A stretch of DNA of 64,000 nucleotides from Dama dama. Its lineage: Eukaryota; Chordata; Mammalia; Artiodactyla; Cervidae. How positions within the stretch are numbered: position 1 is the first letter of the stretch; each line of letters opens with the position of its first letter. Positions 24,470 through 36,500 of the stretch are shown in pieces. The notes beneath the pieces are model-generated. The model was not told where the DNA came from. It saw nothing but the letters and a program-made list of their open reading frames with translations, and made no database searches. Location of the stretch: positions 26,014,001 to 26,078,000 of the forward strand of contig NC_083697.1 in NCBI RefSeq assembly GCF_033118175.1, read 5' to 3'. A program made the position numbers and the translations under genes.

Positions 24470-26015
24470 AAATACTACTGAGAGTTATTAAAGAAGATCA
24501 AAATGCATGGAAAGGCACGTTCTATTCATGGATTGTAAGATTCAATATTGTTAATATGTTCATTTTCCCTAAATTGATCTAAAGATTCCAGGCAACACCA
24601 AAAACCTCAGCAGGCCTTTTTTTAAAAAAAAAGAAACTGATAAGCCAATTAAAAATTTATATGGAAGAACAATGGATTTAGAACAGACAAAACAATCTGG
24701 AAAATAAAAAAAAAATTGGAAGACAAGGTACCGAATGTCAAGACTTACTATAAAGTTCCAGTTATCAAATAGATTAATGGAACAAACTAGAGAATTCAGA
24801 AACAGACACATACATATACATCAGCTGATTTTCAACTGAAGTGCCAAGTAAATTCAATAAGGAAAGGTTTTTAAACAAATGCCCCTGAAACGACTGTATG
24901 TTCCTCAAAGCCTACCTGTATAAGTGAATATTGATTTGAGATGAATCACAGACCTAAATATAAAAAGCTGGAACCATAAAGTCTCTATAAGAAAACATAG
25001 GAAGAATTTTTATAATCTTAGGATAAGTAAAGATTTATTAGAGAGGACACAGAAAATATTAACTATAAAAGGAAAATATAGATAAATTAAGCTTATTAAA
25101 AATTGAAACATTCATTATGAAAATGAGTAAGTAAGCCACAGACTGGGAAAAATAGTCTCAGCACACGACAAAGGACTCCAATTCAGAATACATGATAATA
25201 AAAAAAGCCCAAATCACCTGATTTTAAAAATGAGCAAAAGACCTGAGGAGACACTTTAGAAATGATACTTCACATGCCAGTTATCAGAGAAATGAAAATT
25301 AAAACCATGATGAGATATCATTTCACATCCATTAGAGTGGTAAAAATTTAAAAAACTGACAACATGAAAAGTTGGTGAGGATGTGGAGAACTAGAGCCTT
25401 AATACATTGCTGGTGGGAATATATTTAAAATGGTACAACCACTTTGGAAAATTTTTTGGCAATTGACATTCACTTCCTCAGCAACCCAGCAATTCTACTA
25501 TTGGGTGTTTATTAGAAAAAGGCGTATAGAAGCATATTCATAGACCTCATTCATAACATCCTCAAAGTAAAAACAATCCATATAAACACAAATAGGAGAA
25601 TGCATAAACACATTCTGATATATTTATATAATGAAATAACACTTAGGAATAAAAAGAAACCATTGATACACACAACAAAGTGGATATTTCTCAAAAAATA
25701 CCATGTTGAGCAAAAGAAGCGAGACACAAAAGACAGTATACTAAATGATTTCATTTACATGAAGGACAAACATAGGCAAAACAAATGTAGGATGACAGAA
25801 GTCAGAGAGTGGTTGCCTTTTGGGTGGGGAAATTGGACAGAAAGCAGATGGGAGAATTTTCTGGACTGATAGAAATCCAATATATCTTATTTCTGGTGGT
25901 GGTTGCACAAACTGTATTAACTATACTTAAGTAAGAATACTTAAATATTCTGAAACTGAATACTTAAAATCTGTTATTTTACTGTCTGTAATTATACCTC
26001 AATTAAAAAAAAAGA
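24470..26015 (+). mobile_element. Old L1 LINE, 1.5 kb
   Basis: A decayed ORF2 end and 3' UTR, in order: aaatgcatggaaaggcacgt; aatttatatggaagaacaat; aaaatgagcaaaagacctga; catgatgagatatcatttca; gaatgcataaacacattctg; gattgatacacacaac-type 3' part; and an A-rich tail at about 26005. Multiple stops; not coding. Confidence 0.85.
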
Positions 26016-26649
26016 CATTTCAGGATAAAAGAGCATGATATGTTTATAAGTGCAAATGACTAAGACACTCAGGGCTGATGTTTGCTTCTTTTATTTAATT
26101 TTAGCCTAGAAAGCAAGAGTTCAAACCCCTGTCCCTGTAATAAATGATTCCTGTGCTTTAGTTCACAGTAATGAAAGAGTTATTTATGAAAGCCCTTTCT
26201 CATCATGATATGTGTCATACAGGGGTTGAAAATATCAAAATCGATGAAATAAATTTTATCTCAAGTGGAATAACTCGGAACATGTAAAAAAATAATCAGC
26301 AGCATGTGAGAAAGGACTTGGCAGCTGGTTTTAAAAACTTTGGCTGGTGGAATAAGAACAATGTGAGTGGGGAGAATTACTCAAATAAGCCTCTGTACTC
26401 TATTCCTTCTACCTCCAAGTTACATTCAGCAAGTTTTGCCCCCCCAAAAATTAATAAAAAATGATTGGTATCTGAAAAACAAACCCTGGGACCACATATT
26501 ATTTTACGATATAAAGAACTTAATTAATTCATGAACCTTTCTTCTGTACCATGATTTACTTCCACAGGCAAGGCACTGTGTCTCTTGCAACTCGTCTTTA
26601 CATCCTTAGAAGAATCTAGGCCAGGATCTTGAAATTAATGGATCTGCAA
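26016..26649. other. Unique sequence downstream of GSTCD
   Basis: No repeat or gene recognised. Part could still be transcribed read-through of GSTCD. Confidence 0.35.
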
Positions 26650-27376
26650 TATTTATTGACTTGAATTAATAAATCAATGTACTGACTAATTAGTTAGAAT
26701 TTATGTCCCAATTACATGTTCTTGTAATGGGAAATTTACCAAAATTATTTTATAATATCTTCATATAAAATGTTTTGGTTAAACCAGCAATGATCTCATT
26801 TGGTAATTTATGAGAAGTATATTTAAAAGGAGTACCTGAAATGATATAGAAGTCCAACTCACCCCAGCTTAAAAATACAAGCATACTGTAACTATCTGAC
26901 TGGGTTTTTGAAAAAAAAAATTATTTAAAAAGTACAATTGCTAAAAATATAAAGAACAAAAAAACCCCACTGAGTCAAGTTTTGGTCTCCATTTGAATCT
27001 CTAAATGGTTATAAGAGTGTGAGTTAACTATTTTGCACTGAACACCACACTGGCAAGATCAGAAAGGCTGTGAGACAAGAAGGAAATTGTTATTCCAGTG
27101 ATGGAACCTCCTCTCCTGAGTATCATTCTGCCCGCAGCTGAGACTTCAGAGGATTCTCACTATGAACACCAGCGGTCCTTTAATCACACATTACAGGAGC
27201 ATTTGTGATGCTTTGCAGGCAGCCCTCCTCTAAGACTTTCCCGCTGCGTTCTTTCCTGAGCACAATAGGTTCAAGATGGCTACTGCTGTTTCCTAGTTAT
27301 GCCAAGGCTCTCCCGAATGCCACCGGGCTTTTATCATGGAGAGGGATGGCAAAACATCAAATGTGAATATCTTGTT
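26650..27376 (-). other. GSTCD: Probable GSTCD 3' UTR with candidate poly(A) signals
   Basis: No repeat is recognisable between the stop codon and about 26600, as expected for a 3' UTR. On the minus strand an ATTAAA lies at 27179-27184, about 195 nt after the stop, followed by a GT-containing stretch. A canonical AATAAA lies at 26652-26657, about 720 nt after the stop. The true end cannot be decided from sequence alone. Confidence 0.5.
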
Positions 27377-27513
27377 CTAAATGGGGACTCCCACGATCAT
27401 GTTATTTTTGGGAGAGCAGCTCTCTGGCTCCATGGATATCACTTGAACGGAGTAGCCACGTTCTTCTGCAGCTCTTGCTCGATCCAGATCCACCAGGCAC
27501 ATGCACTGTTTTC
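27377..27513 (-). CDS. GSTCD: GSTCD terminal exon, coding part
   Basis: The coding part is 137 nt, from the second base of the split glycine codon to TAG. It starts KQCMCLVDLDRARAAEERGY and finishes PKNNMIVGVPI. The acceptor is TTTTTACGTATTTCAG. The AAEERGY helix and the VQVISM and NNMIVGVP strands form the end of the Rossmann-like domain. The 3' UTR continues to lower coordinates. Confidence 0.95.
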
Positions 27514-30500
27514 CTGAAATACGTAAAAATGGTATCAAGAGATGCCCTTCAGCTAACAGTGCAGAGTCAGTTTGTTTAAGGGGTTCTACACAATGACAAA
27601 ATCTATTATGTAGAATGTTTGCCCCCAAGTCCTGTTTGGTCTCTTTCAATTTAATTCTTGATCAGTATGGCGAGAAGACAATAACAAATGTAAGACAATT
27701 TCACAGATTTGTTGCTGCTAGTAATTTAAACATTAACCTTTTAAGATGTATTTATAAATAAATCTCAAATAAAAAAACTACAAATTTCCTACTTTGGTAA
27801 AAATCCATGTTAAGACCTTTTCTCTTCACTCTCTATGAAAAGACATTATCTGCCATGTTGTTAAAAAAAAAAAAAAAATCTGTCTTTAAGAATGTCCAAA
27901 ATAACATCCAGACAAAGGGATACTTCAAAGACATATTATATTTTGCACTTGGAGTTTTTAGGATACAATGAAGAAATGAGAAATAGAATATATTTGAGAA
28001 AATTCTCAATTATGTACTGATTATTTCAGGTGGATATGTAACACTGAGTGTAATATAATCTTAATTTAATAGAGTGCCTGCACCCCTATGAAACAGTGGT
28101 ATTCAATTTTCTTTCTAATCTTGGAAAACAAAAGAGGAAACCTGACTGGCAAGTAAAGCAGTTATTTTGTGTCCTTTGGCAAATGCAAACTTCTATTTCA
28201 AAGTAGCTAGGGAGAAAAAAAAAAAAAACTGATTTGAGGTTGAATACATTCAAAGCTAAGGTTTACTTTTACAATTTCAATTTCTTTAAGTTCAATATAT
28301 AAACTTTTTCATCCTCTTGGAAAAAAAAGGTTATTGACTATGCAGAACTTCATTCATTCCATTTTCTTCCTCAACGATTATAATAAGGCCTACACCTCAT
28401 TTTAAAATGATTTGTTTGAATGATAGCAGAAATTGCTAAGTTAAAACAGCCTTAGAAGTGAAGGCATAACTGAAATAGAAAAGTTCTTCTGTGGAAGACA
28501 TGAATCCGCTCAGAAAAACAGAGGAAGGTGAAATCAGTAGCTAAGAAACTGACAAGGAAAGATTCAAAATACTTTGTACATTTCCCTTAAAAGGCCCCAT
28601 GCCAAAAAGGATGGACTGTGATGGAAACATTATAAAAAGAGATGTCTAGAATTCCATTTAGGCTAAACGGCCCCTTCTTCATCAACAGCTGCATGACTGT
28701 CATTCTTTTTTTTCCTTAAAATATTGTTCCCCCTTTAAGACATCTGTAAATGTCCCCTCCTCCACCCCACCTACTCTTCAATTTAAAATGAAACATTCTC
28801 TGTCAGTATGGGATGCTCTGCATTCCTTCAGTACCCACCCTAGGTTTACACTGCAGCTCATTTACCCTTGGCTTTGATCCCAGTCTGGTTAATTTTTCCT
28901 TTTGCATTACATGGAAGGGTCTCTTGTTTTTACATGTTGAAGAAGTGTCTTCACAACTGAAATTCAGTTGTTGGTAGTCTACCGTTTAGGGTCTGGACAG
29001 CTTCCTCAAATGTTTACAGAACAAAAGTATGGCTTGTGCCAAGAAGAGATGTAGAATTGATGGAGTCAGTGACTTTGAACCTGACTTTCCCTCCCTTCAT
29101 GCCAGCAATCTTGCCAAAGGCTCCTCCTCAACTCTAGCAATCTCCCTTCCAGCCACTCCCTTCTCATTTGATGCCTAAAACATCAACAGGTACACCCCCA
29201 CCCACCACACCAATTATGCTTTCATTGAGTCTAGTGGAGTTGTAGCAAATGTAACTTGACATATATGTGTAAATTATATCTCTCTCTCTATACACACACA
29301 CGTATATATATATTTGACTGTGCATTTAAATATGCATTCAGCTACTCAAAATGTGGGGATGGAAAAAAGGAGGAAGAGGGAAAAAGAATCAAAGAGGGAG
29401 ATTGCAAGCTTCTTCCATATGTTCACGCCCCAGGTTGTGAGACAAAGAAGGAAACCGCTTGTCCCTTCAGTCTCAGGTCTCAAATGCCTCTCCAACCATG
29501 CTGCTGCTGCTATGCTGACTTGGACTTTAGAGTTTACAGATAACTTTTTCGCGTACAATGTGGTCTCTGAATGCAAGCTAATTACTACACCCATTGCTGG
29601 GCCAAAGAATCAGCAATCTGTTTTCTGCTCCATCATGACAGTCTTCAATGGGTGGCCTTTTGAATCATTTTTAAGATTATTTTGACTCCATTAGATCATG
29701 TTAAGCCCGAATTTTGGAACCTAACCTTCCAGTAATGACACTCTGTCACTGATGGTCACTGCAAAAATGGAGCTTTACATCTAGAATCAAATAATATGGG
29801 TTTACAATGTGGCTTCACCATCCACCGGTCCTGGGCAAAATTTTGCCCCAGTTCCCTACCTGCAAAATATGAATAACAGCACATATTCCACATGTATTTT
29901 TATAAGAATTTACTGAGATAGTGGGTGGAGGACATTTAGCTCAGAACTAAAATGTGCAATAGCTGTTAGCTGCTGCTGCTAAGTCGCTTCAGTCGTGTCC
30001 GACTCTGTGCGACCCCATAGACGGCAGCCCACCAGGCTCCCCCGTCCCTGGGATTCTCCAGGCAGGAACACTGGAGTGGGTTGCCATTTCCTTCTCCAGT
30101 GCATGAAAGTGAAAGTGAAGTCGCTCAGTCGTGTCCAACTCTTAGCGACCCCATGGACTGCAGCCTACCAGGTTCCTCTGTCCATGGGATTTTCCAGGCA
30201 AGAGTACTGGAGTGGGGTTCCATTGCCTTCTCCTGTTAGCGGCTCTTATCTTTCTAAATGTGATTTCTCTTTCTAAAGCAAAGTCTTGGATAAATTCATT
30301 ACTTAAACTTGAAATACTATTTTTCTTCCAAGTTAGGTAATGTTTAATATTACAAATGTCAAATAAATTGGTCTATGATTAATATTATATGAGTATATTT
30401 TTTCTGCGAAAGAAAACATTATCATACTTGTTTATACATTTTGTAATACATCAATTTTGGTATGCATAGTTGATTTTTCCATCTTTAGTATTTTCTTCTA

Positions 30501-33500
30501 TGGCTTTTGAGAGATTCTTCAGTTTGTTTGTAACAGTAAGAAAAATATTTAACATAAATCTACTCAATGTATGAACACTGAAAATACATTTGGAAGTATT
30601 AATGTTAACAAAAAATGGGGTAAAATATTGTTATAGTTAGAGCTCTTTTCAAGATGGATTTTATTCTGGGAAAAACAACTTTAGTATCTCACTGATAAAT
30701 GGACCATATAGTGGTTTCCCACTTTCCCGTATGGAGTTGGTCCATTCATTCCTAGGCATCGTGGACATAATCTACGCAACAGCTGCTCTGTGAAAACACA
30801 TACCTGTGAGCCTTCGTTGGGGTGGAAGCTGGACAGCTGTCTGGTCTGCAAATCTGCACAGAATCATGTGTTCCTGAAAGAAAAAGCAATAGAATGTGGC
30901 TTTTTAAAAATCTTCTTTAAAGTTAAAAAAAAAATTCACTTATTTTTCTGAAACTCTACATCATTTAATTAAATAAAGTGCTGCAGAGACAGCACTTTCA
31001 AAAGCAGCACATTTTCAGAAAACGGTACTCAATAACTTCTCTCCCTTCAAGTAGAGTGCTCTTCAGATGTAGTTCTTAAGAACAGATGCATGGAAGGTCC
31101 TCCGGGCTCTTTAACTGGCTGTTTTTAGCCAAAATATGGTTACAATTTGTGGTTATAATGTGTTAAACTCAAAGACCTAAAAGTCAGTTATATTTCCCTT
31201 TTAATAAAATTTGAGTCTCAGGAACATGGCTCCAGGCAGATATTCTAAGTGGCTTTTCCTCCACTACAGGAAGGAAAGGAAGTACTCAAGATCATGGCTG
31301 TGGCCTCCATAGTTCTCCCTGTCCCCAGACAGTGCCGTCCCTGTCCCCTTCCCTTCAGCTGGTTCCCTCAGAGGAAAGGAGGCCGGCTCCCTCCCTCCTC
31401 TCACTCACTCCAGAAGGCTGCAGGAAGTGCATCTATTTAGATGCACACAGATGTGCTTAGCGCTTCCCCGGTGGTACTAGTGGTAAGACACGAGATGTTG
31501 GTTTGATCCCTGGAGGAGGGTAGATCCCCTGGAGGAAGGCACGGTGACCCACTCAGGCACGCAGATGCACTTTACATCAGACTGTAAAGGGGACTGGAAA
31601 GAACGGAAGGGACATTATTGCTTCTGCTTCACAATTTTAGGAAAGATTACCTTAATGAAGAAGAAGAAGGCTTTAAAGGGAGAGAGAGGGGAAGGGTCTG
31701 CCCTGCACTCTTAAATCTGCAACTACACAAAGGTGAGTGATTAGTTGGAGCTAAGATAACTGCAGCGCTCCCATGACAACTGTTCATTCAGAGCAGCTGT
31801 GGTTTCCAAATGTGTAAATGATCTTATGGACGGAGGTTCGTGACATTGTACAGGAGACAGGAATCAAGACCATCCCTAAGAAAAAGAAATGCAAAAAAGC
31901 AAAGTGGCTGTCTGAGGAGGCCTTACAAATAGCTGTGAAAAGAAGAGAAGTGAAAAGCAAAGGAGAAAAGGAAAGAAATACCCATTTGAATGCAGAGTTC
32001 CAAAGAAGAGTAAGGAGAGAAAAGAAAGCCTTCCTCAGCAATCAATAAAGAAATAGAGGAAAACAACAGAATGGGAAAGACTAGAGATCTCTTCAAGAAA
32101 ATTAGAGATACCAAGGGAACATTTCATGCAAAGATGAGCTCAATAAAGGACAGAAATGGTATGGACCTAACAGCAGCATAAGATATTAAGAAGAGGTGGC
32201 AAGAATACACAGAAGGACTGTACAAAAAAGATCTTCATGACCCAGATAACCACGATGGCTCTCATCTAGAGCCAGACATCCTGGAATGTGGAGTCAAGTG
32301 GGCCTCTGGAAGCATCGGAGGTATTGGAGGTGATGGAATTCCAATTGAGCTATTTCAAATTCTCAAAGACGATGCTGTGAAAGTGCTGCACTCAATATGT
32401 CAGCAAAATTGGAAAACTCAGCAGTGGCCACAGGACTGGAAAAGATCAGTTTTCATTCTAATCCCAAAGAAAAGTAATGCCAAGGAATGCCCAAACCACT
32501 GCACAATTGCACTCATCTCACAAACTAGTAAAGTAATGCTCAAAATTCTCCAAATCAGTCTTCAGCAATATGTGAACCATGAACTTCCAGATGTTCAAGC
32601 TGGTTTTAGAAAAGGCAGAGGAACCAGAGATCAAATTGCCAACATCCGCTGGATCACTGAAAAAGCAAGAGAGTTCCAGAAAAACATCTATTTCTGCTTT
32701 ATTGCCTATGCCAAAGCCTTTGACTGTGTGGATCACAAAAAACTTTGGAAAACTCTGAAAGAGATGGGAATACCAGACCATCTGACCTGCCTCTTGAGAA
32801 ACCCATATGCAGCTCAGGAAGCAACAGTTAGAATTGGACATGGAACAACAGACTGGTTCCAAATAGAAAAAGGAGTACATCAAGGCCGTATATTGTCACC
32901 CTGCTTGTTTAACTTATATGCAGAGTACATCATGAGAGTCCTTGGACTGCAAGGAGATCCAACCAGTCCTTCCTAAAGGAGATCAGTTCTGGGTGTTCAC
33001 TGGAAGGATTGATGTTGAAGCTGAAACTCCAATACTTTGGCCATCTGATGCGGAGAGCTGACTCATTTGAAAAGACCCTGATGTTGGGAAGGATTGAGGA
33101 GAAGGGGACGACAGAGGATGAGATGGTTGGATAGCATCACCGACACAATGGACATGGGTTTGGGTAAACTTCAGGAGTTGGGGATGGACAGGGAGGCCTG
33201 GTGTACTGTGGTTCATGGGGTCGCAGAGAGTCGGACACGACTGAGTGACTGAACTGAACTGAAATGAGCTTACCTGACAGCTTAGCAAACTCACTAAACT
33301 CAGATCTATCATTTGTCTCCTTGGGTTTTTAGACATTTAATTTGAAGACTTAATTTTTTCTAAAGGGTTATTCTGATTACCTTATTAAATAAGTTTTTGT
33401 GAGAAGCTGTCTCTTTTTGAAGGGTTACTTTTGTCTCAACTTTAACACATTGAAAAAAACCACTTTAATGCTCATTATAAAATTTAGTGGTAATGGGTAG

Positions 33501-36500
33501 GATACTAATAAAATGATTCAAATGAATAACTTTTATTAAGGTCCTGTGAACTGGCATAAACAAAGGGGAAGAAGAAGAGTTTATAACTGTATAATTGGAA
33601 GAAAAGGTAAGGCAAAGCCTGCCCTTTGTCCACATGTTTATAAATTAAGATTCACTTTACGTAAAGACAATGTTGCGACAATCAGAACCTCACATGAGGT
33701 TCATTTCCCTTGTCCTGATAAGTCTCACTATATTTTATTGGAATTATCTGTGTATGTGTTCTTCCCAGTAGAAGTTAAATTCTGAAAGGGGAAGGTCCAT
33801 AGGAGGTACTCAGTGAGGGTTTGTTGGCTAAATTGAACTGTGGAGAAAAAATACTTCCAAAGTGACTCTCAAGATAATAGAGCACTCCATCCATTCGGTT
33901 CTGCCTGCCAGGCCACCCACCGTGGTTAAGAAGTACTGAGATATCATCTTGCAACAGCATGCAGGAGGTTTAAGACTTCATAGTGCATTCACTCTTAAAA
34001 GATACTCAAAGGGTGGGTGGGGCGGCCAAGCAGATTTGGGGTGTGGGAGGAAGAGGAAATAAACACAACTGGGGTACCAGGGAGTTTTATGTTCTCTGGA
34101 AGTGCCTGGGTGCCCTGTGTCTTCTGACTCTAGAAATTTTAGATTTCTTTTCCCAGACAGTGAGGCTGTGGCACCCGACTTTTCACTGCCCTAGGTTTTT
34201 TACCTAGCATCCTAGAGGAGGGATTCAAGCAAAGGTCTAGTCTTTGTTCTTTGTTTATTCTTCAGTTCATTTTTTATTTTATGGCCTTTGGCGAAAAAGA
34301 TGAGGTGTTTTAAATATTATGAAAATAAAGTTCCTGAGGTCCTAATGTTTTCCCAAAAACCTATAGTTCCCTAGAATATGAAGATTTTAAATCCAGTAAG
34401 CAAAGATGAAATAATTCTGGTTCATGCATTCTGATGAATGCATGTACACTCAAGTTCTGTACTTGGATGGGTGGGGGTGGGAGAGTTGGGAATAGGGGAG
34501 AGGTAAGGGTAGGATATGGGGCAGAAGACAGAGCTAGAGATGGGTGTTAAAGAGTTGTAAAGTAGAGGTGAGGGAGATATAGAGGCCAAGGTAGAAGAAA
34601 TGAGCATTTTTAGGTTACTCTATCTCACAGTTTCTCTGTTGGAAGGGGAAAAAGGTAAAATTCCTAGAAAGCAGGAGCTGGTATATAAAATGAGACTGAG
34701 ATTGCATATTTTTAGTGAGTCTGTGCAAGAAGTGGAATTAACCAAACGAAGAATACAGACTAATTTATTAGCTTTTAATGGGATTATTTGTATATTTCTC
34801 TCAAATATCATCATTTCTTAGATTGTATTATGTCACATCATTGATCAATTAATTAGTTCATAGTGATGGTCAGAAAGCTGCAAACTGTTTTGCTCAGACT
34901 GGTGACTCAAAACTATGCAATGTTCTGACTACTGTTGGAAGACAGTTCTCTGTGGGTCTCTTGTGTTTCTTTACAACTTATGAGAAGAGGCACTGTCTTT
35001 GTTCCAGACCGGGGACTGGCAAACTATGTCTGGCCCATTGGCCAAGTTCAGTCTATGAACTGTTTTCGTATGGCCTGCAAATTAAGACGGGTTTTCACAC
35101 TTTCAAAGAGCAGTACACCCGTAACAACAATCACAAGGACAATGTAGAGTACGTGAGAGATCTGCAAGTGCCCAGCAAAGCCTGAAGTATTTACTACCTT
35201 TTACAGAAAAAATTCGCCTCTGTTCCAGATAATCCTTTCAAAGTGAACAGTCTTGGAAACTATATAGACTTGGAACTCCCCTTCTCTCCCTCTGCAGAAA
35301 AAGGGAGGCATGCTTCCTGAAAGATTGCATCTTAAACATCCGGGCTTCCTCGCTCAGGTCTCTGTCCCTGTCATGCGATTCACGGTACATGTAGGGGTCA
35401 GCCGGCACTTTCTCTGCCGCCCTGTGGGAACTGGGGTTCAGGGAGTCACTGCGAAACTGATGTGACCAGTGACAGCCCAGCTAGTCCTACGCTGTGAGCA
35501 GTACTGCCCTTTGCCTCTGACTCAGGGCTTTCCTAGCTTCCGCTAGCATCCACGAAAGCTGTGCCAGGCCAACTTGTTAGCTTGTGAGTAGGGTCAACTC
35601 TCAGGCTTTCTGCAAATCTTGTCAGCTACTTGAAGAGTAATATTGACTGGCCAGAAAGGAAAAAAAATCTGCGTTAGATGCTCATGAGTGATTCAAGTGT
35701 ACTAGATTATATACTCCATTAGAAATTTGAGAGGGAAAATATAAAGAAGGAATAAGAAGTATATGAGCAAAACATCTAGATCTTTTAAACGTTACCTTGT
35801 ATGATAGTGTATGACCCTGCAATTCTACTGCTGGGCATACACACCATGGAAACCAGAATTGAAAGAGACACGTGCACCCCAATGTTCATCACAGCACTGT
35901 TTACAATAGCCAGGACATGGAAGCAACCTAGATGTCCATTGACAGATGAATGGATAAGAAAGCTGTGGTATATATACACAATGGAATATTATTCAGCCAT
36001 TAAAAAGAATGCATTTGAATCAGTTCTAATGAGGTGGATGAAACTGGAGCCTATTATATGGAGTGAAGTAAGTCAGAAAGAAAAACACCAATACAGTATA
36101 TTAATGCATATATATGGAATTTAGAAAGATGGTAATGATGACTCTATATGTGAGACAGCAAAAGAGACACGGATGTAAAGTATAGACTTTTGGACTCTGT
36201 GGGAGAAGGCAAGGGTGGGATGATTTGAAAGAATAGCATTGAAACATGTATATTATCATATGTGAAACAGATCACCAGTCCAGGTTCGATGCATGAGACA
36301 GGGTGCTCAGGGCTGGTACACTGGGATGACCCTGAGGGATGGAATGGGGAGGGAGGTGGGAGGGTGGGTTAGGGTGGGGAACACATGTACACCCATGGCT
36401 GATTCATGTCAATGTATGGCAAAACCCACCACAATATTGTAAAGTAATTAGCCTCCAATTAAAATAAATTTTTAAAAAAAGTTACCTTGTATGATAATGT

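Noticed and set aside
32377..32976. 199-codon RT-like frame
   Set aside because: BovB RT remnant that lacks motif C because of an internal deletion.
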